This document shows, piece by piece, positions 58,608 through 64,000 of a DNA stretch of 64,000 bases. The DNA is taken from the NCBI RefSeq assembly GCF_030412965.1, contig NZ_JAUHJQ010000014.1:1-64000 (forward strand). The letters run 5' to 3'. The first letter of the stretch is position 1; each line of letters begins with the position of its first letter. The DNA is from Nocardioides oceani (GTDB lineage: Bacteria; Actinomycetota; Actinomycetes; Propionibacteriales; Nocardioidaceae). Made by a program: the position numbers and the translations under genes. A model generated the notes under the pieces. The model was given only the letters and a program-made list of their open reading frames with translations, was not told the origin of the DNA and ran no database searches.

Positions 58608-58734
58608 GCGTGCGCTTCCCATCCGGACTTTGACCGTCGGTCCAGGAGTTCCACCTGGTCAACCGGTCACTGGTGTGTGACCGGGTCGCGGACTTTCACC
58701 GCCGGCTCGGAATTTCACCGACCCCAGAGCACGC
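58608..58734 (-). ncRNA. FMN riboswitch (RFN element)
   Basis: The conserved minus-strand segments are GGTGAAATTCCGAGCCGGCGG, split as GGTGAAATTCC (near 58722), GGCGGTGAAAGTCCGCGAC (near 58700), the GGTGGAACTCC arm, GACCGACGGTCAAAGTCCG and the closing GGATGGGAAG (near 58620). P1 is GCGTGC (58734-58729) with GCACGC (58613-58608). Senses FMN and controls the operon from ribD onward. Confidence 0.95.
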
Positions 58735-58842
58735 GAGCCTTCGCTCGTCCGGGCCGAGTCTGCCACAGCGCCTGCGCCCCGCCGGCGTGACCCGGCCCAC
58801 CTGGTGGGACAACCTTCCCGGCACCCGCGGCGTCTCCAGGGC
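58735..58842. other. Spacer between the riboswitch and the lipoprotein gene
   Basis: It should carry the riboflavin operon promoter on the minus strand (about 58735-58800) and the start of the lipoprotein transcript on the plus strand. Nothing beyond GC-rich sequence can be supported. Confidence 0.4.
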
Positions 58843-59712
58843 ATGCGCCTGCTGCTCGCCGCCCTCGTGCCCACCGTCCTCCTCGCCGGCTGTGGGGGCA
58901 CGCCGGCACCGTCCGCCGGCCCGCCGGCCTCGTCCTCGGCCTCGTCCTCGGGCTCGCCGGTGGCCTCGCCGGTGGCCGCGCCCGCGGCGGCGGTGCCGGA
59001 GGTCGACCGCGGTCGCGCGATCGCCGAGGCACCGACCTCGGTGTTGCGGTCGGCCACGGTCCGCCGTACCCGGGCGGGCCTGGTCGTGACCGCCTGGTGG
59101 GGCTGCCCGGACGCGCAGTCCTGCTCCCTCGCCGACCAGGCCGTCGCCGGCAGCGGGGACGACTTCGAGACGGCGACGTACGAGCAGGTGACCCGTCGAC
59201 GCGCCGCCGAGCGGCTGGGCGGCCCGCTCCGCGGACCGGTGGCCGTGCCCGGCCTCGACGGGCTGCTGACGCAGGAGGCCGACTCGCTCCTGCCCGGCAC
59301 CCGCGCGGTGCTCGGGGGCGGCGACGGTGCCACGCTGCTCCCGTTCCAGCAGGTCGCGCGCCGGGTCGCAGGCGGAGCCTGGCAGGTCTTCGAGGCGCCG
59401 CTGGTCGACGGCGAGCGTGGCTACGTCACGAGCGCGGTCGTCCTGTCGGACGGGCGGCTGCTCGTGCTGCTGCCGGCCTGGAGCGGCGACCGGGCCGGGC
59501 GACCGAGCACCGTCCACCACGGGCTGTGGGTCTCCGACGGGGACGACTGGTCGTCGTACCGGCCCTGGTCGGGCGACCCCGGCGGCGTCCAGGACCTGCG
59601 CGCCGATCCCCGGGAGGGCGGGGTGCTCTGGATGGTCGCGGCCGACGACGTGGCTCCCCTGCTGGTCTCCACCGACGGCGGCCGGACGCTGCGCGCCGTA
59701 CGGGCACGGTGA
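58843..59712 (+). CDS. Putative lipoprotein
   Basis: A 289-residue exported lipoprotein. Signal peptide MRLLLAALVPTVLLAGC with Cys17, then a long Ser/Ala/Pro linker (about 20-50) and an uncharacterised globular domain. The end SDGDDW...DDVAPLLVSTDGGRTLRAVRA resembles a BNR/sialidase-type repeat Asp box (STDGGRTL). Function unknown. Start ATG 58843 is chosen over ATG 58804 because it opens directly on the lipobox signal. Confidence 0.75.
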   Translation: MRLLLAALVPTVLLAGCGGTPAPSAGPPASSSASSSGSPVASPVAAPAAAVPEVDRGRAIAEAPTSVLRSATVRRTRAGLVVTAWWGCPDAQSCSLADQAVAGSGDDFETATYEQVTRRRAAERLGGPLRGPVAVPGLDGLLTQEADSLLPGTRAVLGGGDGATLLPFQQVARRVAGGAWQVFEAPLVDGERGYVTSAVVLSDGRLLVLLPAWSGDRAGRPSTVHHGLWVSDGDDWSSYRPWSGDPGGVQDLRADPREGGVLWMVAADDVAPLLVSTDGGRTLRAVRAR

Positions 59713-59726
59713 GCCCGTCGATCCTC

Positions 59727-59742
59727 GATCGAACGTTCGATC
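59727..59742. promoter_or_regulatory. Perfect 16-bp palindrome, TetR-type operator
   Basis: GATCGAACGTTCGATC is a perfect palindrome 15 bp after the lipoprotein stop and 17 bp before the start of the TetR remnant. Core GAACGTTC is typical for actinobacterial TetR operators. Presumably it was the autoregulatory site of the adjacent gene. Confidence 0.65.
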
Positions 59743-59758
59743 AACGGCGAGCCTGTCG

Positions 59759-60201
59759 ATGAATCCCTCTGTGCCGGGCCGGCCCGTGGTGGAGTCCGCA
59801 CCGAGGAGCTGCTGCACGCGTCGTGGGAGCTGATCGACGCCGGTGGTGCCGCGGCCGTGACGCTGCGACGGCTCGCGGACCGGCTCGGGATCGCACCGTC
59901 CTCGATCGTCCACCAGCTCACCGACCGCGAGCGACTGGTGAGCGTGCTCGCCCTCCGGACCAGCGACGCCCACCTCGCGGGGACCGAGGAACGGGTGCTC
60001 GAGGAGGGCTGGGCCCGCGCCGACCAAGCCCTGGGCGACGCCGTCGAGCCAGCCCATTCCCGCGAGCGCTGGGTCGTGCTCGGTCGGCTCCGCGACGACC
60101 TCGGCCGCGCGACGCTGGCCGCAGCCGTCGCTCAGCTGGTGGCCGCCTGCGCGGTCTCCCGGAGCGCGGCGACCATCGCGTCGGGGTCGTCGGCGGAGTA
60201 G
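59759..60201 (+). pseudogene. TetR-family regulator, frameshifted remnant
   Basis: The helix-turn-helix frame reads RTEELLHASWELIDAGGAAA and then TLRRLADRLGIAPSSIVHQL, a convincing TetR N-terminal domain. This frame has no ATG, GTG or TTG upstream of the conserved part. ATG 59759 opens a different frame with the family-typical GRP peptide, which ends by stop after about 24 codons, so a frameshift near 59785-59800 is likely. The C-terminal ligand domain is also short (about 135 residues versus about 190), ending inside rpe on the opposite strand. Non-functional or truncated; a sequencing error could explain the shift but not the missing end. Confidence 0.65.
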
Positions 60202-60797
60202 ACCGCGGAGCCGGCGACGAAGACATCGGCCCCGGCCTCGGCGCAGCGGCCGATGGTCTCCAGCGAGACGCCACCGTCGACCTGCAGCCAGGTCTCGACG
60301 CCGTGCTTGTCCATCAGGGCCCGGGCGCGGCGGATCTTCGGCAGCACCAGGTCGAGGAACTTCTGGCCGCCGAAGCCCGGCTCGACGGTCATCAGCAGCA
60401 CCATGTCGAGCTCGGGCAGCAGCTCCTCGTACGGCTCGATCGGGGTCGCCGGCCGCAGCGCCATCGACGCCCGCGCACCGTGGGCGCGGAGCTCGCGGGC
60501 GAGCCGCACCGGTGCGCGGGCGGCCTCGACGTGGAAGGTGACCGACCCGCAGCCGGCCTCGGCGTACACCACCGCCTCGCGGTCGGGGTCCTCGATCATC
60601 AGGTGGGCGTCCAGCGGGGTGTCGGTCGACCGGGCCAGCGCCTCGACCATCGTCGGGCCGAAGGTGAGGTTGGGGACGAAGTGGTTGTCCATCACGTCCA
60701 CGTGGACCCAGTCGGCACCCGGGATCCGGGCCACCTCCGCCCCGAGGTTCGCGAAGTCGGCGTTGAGGATGCTCGGCGTGATCTGGAGGTGTCCCAC
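60132..60797 (-). CDS. rpe: Ribulose-phosphate 3-epimerase
   Basis: A 221-residue TIM-barrel metalloenzyme of the pentose phosphate pathway. ITPSILNADFANLG, HVDVMDNHFVPNLTFGP (metal His and Asp), MTVEPGFGGQKF and VDGGVSLETI are the family blocks. GTG 60797 follows TAGACT by 8 nt. Its 3' end overlaps the TetR remnant on the other strand by 70 bp, so any intact regulator would have had to share it. Confidence 0.96.
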   Translation of the reverse strand: MGHLQITPSILNADFANLGAEVARIPGADWVHVDVMDNHFVPNLTFGPTMVEALARSTDTPLDAHLMIEDPDREAVVYAEAGCGSVTFHVEAARAPVRLARELRAHGARASMALRPATPIEPYEELLPELDMVLLMTVEPGFGGQKFLDLVLPKIRRARALMDKHGVETWLQVDGGVSLETIGRCAEAGADVFVAGSAVYSADDPDAMVAALRETAQAATS

Positions 60798-60811
60798 GGG
60801 CGGTCAGTCTA
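60798..60811 (-). promoter_or_regulatory. Leaderless-type promoter -10 element (rpe)
   Basis: On the minus strand TAGACT (60811-60806) is followed by 8 nt and the GTG start of rpe. It lies between the lipid-kinase stop and rpe. No ribosome site is present. Confidence 0.55.
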
Positions 60812-60819
60812 GGGACGGG

Positions 60820-61773
60820 TCAGCGCGCCTCGTCGGCACGTCTCCCGTCCAGGACCGCGGCCCGGCTGGTGCGCGGCACGACGACGTGCAGCGCGTTGCG
60901 CTCGACCTCGACGACGGCCGGCGTGCGTGCCACGACCTCGCCGTCGAGGTTGACCGCCCGGACCGGGTCGGTGGTCAGCCGGACCCTGCGGGTGGTCACG
61001 TGGTGGACCCGCTCGTGCTCGACGAAGGTGCCGTCCTTGAGGAACCGCGCGATCGACACGTGGTCTCGCAGGCGGCCGCGCTCGATCGCGTACACGTCGA
61101 GCAGGTGGTCGTCGATCGAGGCGAGCGGCGAGACCGTGTTGCCGCCGCCGTAGTGACGTCCGTTGCCCACCGCGACCTGCAGGAGGTCGTCGACCTCGAG
61201 CGGCTCGTGGTCGCCGTCGGGGAACTCCAGCCGCGCGGAGAACGGCCGGTGGTGGCGGTAGGCGGCCAGCGTCGCGACGGGGTACGCCGCCGGTCCGAGC
61301 CGGCGCTTGAGGGCCGGCGTCAGCCGCTCGGTGACCTCGACCGAGAGCCCCACGGAGGCGACGTTGAGGAACGGACGGCCGTCGACCCGGCCCAGGTCGA
61401 CGTCGACGACGCGCCCCCCGACGAGGGCGGCCACGGCTCCCTCGAGGTCCGACGGGATCTCCAGCGTCCGGGCGAAGTCGTTGGCGGTGCCGAGCGGCAG
61501 CACGCCGAGCGTCGTCGCGGTCCCGGCGACCCGGCCCGCCGCGCAGCCGACCGTGCCGTCACCCCCACCCACGACCAGCAGGTCCGGCCCGTCCGCGACG
61601 ACGCGGTCCAGCGTGGCGGCCAGCTGCGCGCCGTCGCGGACGGGGTGGGTGCGCACGGTGCCGAGCCCGGCCGCCGCCAGGGCCGCCGTCGACCGCTCGA
61701 GGGCAGCGGCGCCCCGGCGGGAGGCGGTGTTGACGACGACCGCGACCTCGCGGACCTCTCGTGGTGTGCGCAT
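60820..61773 (-). CDS. Diacylglycerol/lipid kinase family protein
   Basis: A 317-residue DAGK-catalytic-domain protein (YegS/DgkB type). Signature GGGDGTVGCAAG (about 78-89) and LPLGTANDFARTL (about 105-117) bind nucleotide. The C-terminal beta-sandwich holds GNGRHYGGG and NLDGEVV. Phosphorylates diacylglycerol or a related lipid; the actual lipid is unknown. ATG 61773 follows TAGCCT by 6 nt, leaderless type. Confidence 0.88.
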   Translation of the reverse strand: MRTPREVREVAVVVNTASRRGAAALERSTAALAAAGLGTVRTHPVRDGAQLAATLDRVVADGPDLLVVGGGDGTVGCAAGRVAGTATTLGVLPLGTANDFARTLEIPSDLEGAVAALVGGRVVDVDLGRVDGRPFLNVASVGLSVEVTERLTPALKRRLGPAAYPVATLAAYRHHRPFSARLEFPDGDHEPLEVDDLLQVAVGNGRHYGGGNTVSPLASIDDHLLDVYAIERGRLRDHVSIARFLKDGTFVEHERVHHVTTRRVRLTTDPVRAVNLDGEVVARTPAVVEVERNALHVVVPRTSRAAVLDGRRADEAR

Positions 61774-61785
61774 GCCCGCAGGCTA
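61774..61785 (-). promoter_or_regulatory. Leaderless-type promoter -10 element (lipid kinase)
   Basis: TAGCCT (61785-61780, minus) with a 6-nt gap to the ATG at 61773. The same spacing as the other boxes in this window. Confidence 0.5.
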
Positions 61786-61837
61786 GGCGCCGCCGATGAG
61801 ACCGGGGTGAGAGCCGGATGTGCGCCGGCTGTGCGAC

Positions 61838-63457
61838 TCAGGCCAGCTCGAGCAGGTCCTGCTCGTCGAGGACCTCGAGCGAGAGCGTGCGGTAGCCCAC
61901 CGACTCGAACAGCACCGTGACCCGGTCGTCCTCGACGTCGGTCACCACGCCCGGGCCGAACTCGACGTGGACGACGTCGCTCTGGACGGGGTACGCCGCG
62001 TCCTGCTCGACCGAAGGGTCCTCCGCGACACCGGAGCGGCAGTTGTCGCAGCGACCGCAGCGGTGGTCGGCCTGCTCGCCGAAGTAGCCCTGGAGGTACG
62101 CCGCGCGGCAGCGGTCGGTCTCGGCGTACCCCCGCATCATGTCGACCCGGGAGCGCTCGAGCTGCCGGTGGGACTCGGCCACCTCGACCACGGCCTCGAC
62201 GGCGTCGTCGGGGGCGTTCGCCTCGGGCCGGGTCTCGTGGACGAGGGCGAGCAGGTTGAGGATCCGTCCGGTCTTGCGCGGGCCGAACCCGGCCGCCTCG
62301 GCGACGTCCTTGGGCTCGGTCCCGACCTCGCCGGCCGCGCGCAGGACGGCGTGGACGTCCTTGCGCCTCGGCACGCCGCCGGAGAAGAACCGACCGAGCG
62401 CGAGGTCCTCGGGGCGGTAGACGAGGGTGGCCGTGGCCGGCTCGCCGTCGCGCCCGGCGCGGCCGACCTCCTGGTAGTAGGTGTCCGGGGACTCCGGCAC
62501 CTGCGCGTGCACCACGAAGCGGACGTCGGGCTTGTCGATGCCCATCCCGAAGGCCGAGGTCGCGACGACGACGTCGACCTCGTCGGCCATGAACGCCTCG
62601 TGGGTCTCCTCGCGGCGGCGGTGGGCGAGACCGGCGTGGTAGACCGCGGTGCGCCGGCCCGCCTCGGCCAGCGCGGCGGCGTACTCCTCGGCCTTGGGAC
62701 GGGTGCGGCAGTAGACGATCCCGGAGCCCTCGGCGGCCGCGACCAGGTCGACGACGGTGCGGTGCTGGTCGTGCTCCTCGACGACGCGGACGACGTCGAG
62801 GGCGAGGTTGTCCCGGGCGAACCCGGTCAGCACGGTGCGGGGGTCGCGGAGGTCGAGCCGGTCGACGATGTCCTCCTGGACCGGCGGCGCGGCCGTGGCG
62901 GTCATCGCGACCACCCGCGGCGGCGCGCCCGCGTCGCCGACCAGGTCGGCGAGGAGCTCACCGAGCCGGAAGTAGTCCGGCCGGAAGTCGTGGCCCCACG
63001 CCGAGACGCAGTGCGCCTCGTCGACGGCGACGAGCCGGATGCCGGCCGCGGCGATCGCCGCCCGCACCTCGTCGTTGGCCAGCTGCTCGGGCGAGCAGAA
63101 CAGGAAGTCGACCTCGCCGGCGCTCGCCCGCTCGACGACCTCGCGCTTCTCCGACTCCGACTCCGCCGAGCTGAGCCGGCAGGCGGTCAGCCCGCCCGGC
63201 GCCGAGCGGATGCTCTCGACCTGGTCCTGCTGGAGCGCCAGCAGCGGCGAGACCACGAGCGTGCAGCCCTCGGTCAGCACGCCGGCGACCTGGTAGACCA
63301 GCGACTTCCCCGAGCCCGTCGGGGAGACCAGCAGGACGTCGTGCCCGTCGAGCAGCGCGGTCATCGCCTCGGCCTGCCCGCCGAGGAGGTGCTCGTGGCC
63401 GAAGACCTCACGGGCGGTCTGCTCGACCGTGGACAGGAGCTGCTGCTGCGAGGTCAC
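61838..63457 (-). CDS. RecQ-family ATP-dependent DNA helicase
   Basis: A 539-residue superfamily-2 helicase. Walker A SPTGSGKS (about 45-52), DEAH box VAVDEAHCVSAWGHDFRPDY, SAT-like MTATAA, and motif VI YYQEVGRAGRDG. The RecQ zinc cluster follows (CRAAYLQGYFGEQ...CGRCDNC). No HRDC domain; the C-terminal 70 residues look like a KOW/SH3-like fold (VHVEFGPGVVTDVEDDRVTVLF). Shorter than E. coli RecQ (609). GTG 63457. Role in recombination repair. Confidence 0.92.
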   Translation of the reverse strand: MTSQQQLLSTVEQTAREVFGHEHLLGGQAEAMTALLDGHDVLLVSPTGSGKSLVYQVAGVLTEGCTLVVSPLLALQQDQVESIRSAPGGLTACRLSSAESESEKREVVERASAGEVDFLFCSPEQLANDEVRAAIAAAGIRLVAVDEAHCVSAWGHDFRPDYFRLGELLADLVGDAGAPPRVVAMTATAAPPVQEDIVDRLDLRDPRTVLTGFARDNLALDVVRVVEEHDQHRTVVDLVAAAEGSGIVYCRTRPKAEEYAAALAEAGRRTAVYHAGLAHRRREETHEAFMADEVDVVVATSAFGMGIDKPDVRFVVHAQVPESPDTYYQEVGRAGRDGEPATATLVYRPEDLALGRFFSGGVPRRKDVHAVLRAAGEVGTEPKDVAEAAGFGPRKTGRILNLLALVHETRPEANAPDDAVEAVVEVAESHRQLERSRVDMMRGYAETDRCRAAYLQGYFGEQADHRCGRCDNCRSGVAEDPSVEQDAAYPVQSDVVHVEFGPGVVTDVEDDRVTVLFESVGYRTLSLEVLDEQDLLELA

Positions 63458-63515
63458 CGCGAGCCGTTACCCCCGCGGTCCGGGCACCGACCTCACCCCT
63501 GTGGGGGACGCCCGG

Positions 63516-64000
63516 TCAGTCGGCGTCGGGGTCGGCCGGCGGCTCGGCGCCCGCGGCGTCGTCGCGGTCGGCCCACTCCAGCAGCGGCGCGACGTCCCAC
63601 GGGTCGGCGTCGATGTCGGCGTGCAGGTCGCCGAGCTCGGCGAAGCGCTGCGGCACCGTGAAGATCGTGAAGTCGCGGGGGTCCACGTCGGCGACCTCGT
63701 CCCAGCGGATCGGCGTGGAGACCCGGGCGTCCGGCAGGCCGCGCACGGAGTACGCCGCCGCGATGGTGTGGTCGCGGGCGTTCTGGTTGTAGTCGACGAA
63801 CACCGTGGCGGGGTCGCGGTCCTTGCGCCACCAGGTCAGGTCGACGTCCTCGGGTGCTCGTCGCTGCACCTCGCGGGCGAAGGCGAGCGCGGCCCGGCGC
63901 ACCTCGGTGAACCCGTGGTCGGGGCGGATCCGGACGTAGACGTGGATGCCCTTGCTGCCGCTGGTCTTGGGGTAGCCGGTCACGCCGAGCTCGTCGAGCA
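63516..64000 (-). CDS. LigD-type primase/polymerase domain protein, truncated by the window edge
   Basis: The C-terminal about 160 residues of an NHEJ polymerase-domain (LigD PolDom/PrimPol) protein. GYPKTSGSKGIHVYVRI is the signature that includes the nucleotide-binding SGSKG and the catalytic acidic/His region, and FVDYNQNARDHTIAAAYSVRG follows. The gene continues past base 64000, so length and attached ligase or nuclease domains are unknown. The C-terminus is acidic. In actinobacteria stand-alone PolDom proteins work with Ku. Confidence 0.87.
   Translation of the reverse strand, partial: LDELGVTGYPKTSGSKGIHVYVRIRPDHGFTEVRRAALAFAREVQRRAPEDVDLTWWRKDRDPATVFVDYNQNARDHTIAAAYSVRGLPDARVSTPIRWDEVADVDPRDFTIFTVPQRFAELGDLHADIDADPWDVAPLLEWADRDDAAGAEPPADPDAD

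Overview
This 64-kb window is a GC-rich (about 70-75 %) actinobacterial chromosome segment. Dense translationally coupled operons (ATGA, GTGA and TGATG junctions), frequent GTG starts, mycothiol-type DinB enzymes and an actinobacterial rRNA leader all fit a Nocardioides-like member of the Propionibacteriales. The genus is an inference; no 16S sequence lies inside the window. No insertion sequence, prophage, CRISPR array or tRNA was seen.

Layout. 1-332: leader and promoter of an rRNA operon whose 16S gene lies off the left edge (minus strand). 334-10142: a complete arginine operon read leftwards, argC-J-B-D-F-R-G-NUDIX-argH, followed by a 3-methyladenine glycosylase gene. 10217-11670: two convergent mycothiol-dependent DinB-type genes. 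11726-15321: pheS-pheT. 15447-24329: a sugar region with a LacI regulator facing a PhyH dioxygenase across a double palindromic operator, a YtfQRT/YjfF-like ABC importer, a DeoR regulator and an aldose-1-epimerase. 24330-26158: a soluble PAS histidine kinase and an SDR. 26271-37590: a surface-glycan cluster with UDP-xylose synthase, GmhA, HldE, a GT2-GmhB fusion, two GT9 enzymes, two GT4 enzymes, a second GT2 and an O-carbamoyltransferase. Together these predict an ADP-heptose-dependent, carbamoylated glycan in a bacterium without LPS.

37612-41029: a small CxxC protein, a SpoU-type rRNA methyltransferase with an apparent CTG start, rplT-rpmI-infC (infC starting with ATC) behind a structured leader, and an SseB-like gene. 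41092-45043: sulfonate import and desulfonation (ssuC-B-A-D) from a probably leaderless promoter. 45074-49851: a membrane protein, a PLP amino-acid deaminase/aldolase, a nucleoside-kinase-like protein, a second epimerase, a PH-domain protein and hisE-hisG. 49940-54363: a four-gene overlapping operon joining a double-receiver hybrid histidine kinase, a pyruvoyl-dependent arginine decarboxylase, a GNAT-like protein and a single-domain response regulator. This is the most unusual unit here. 54368-58734: riboflavin operon ribD-E-M-BA-H under an FMN riboswitch. 58843-64000: lipoprotein, frameshifted TetR remnant beside a perfect palindrome, rpe, lipid kinase, RecQ helicase and the start-less end of a LigD-type polymerase gene.

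A recurring regulatory theme is a TAnnnT -10 box placed 6-8 nt before the start codon, implying leaderless transcripts for at least eight operon heads.
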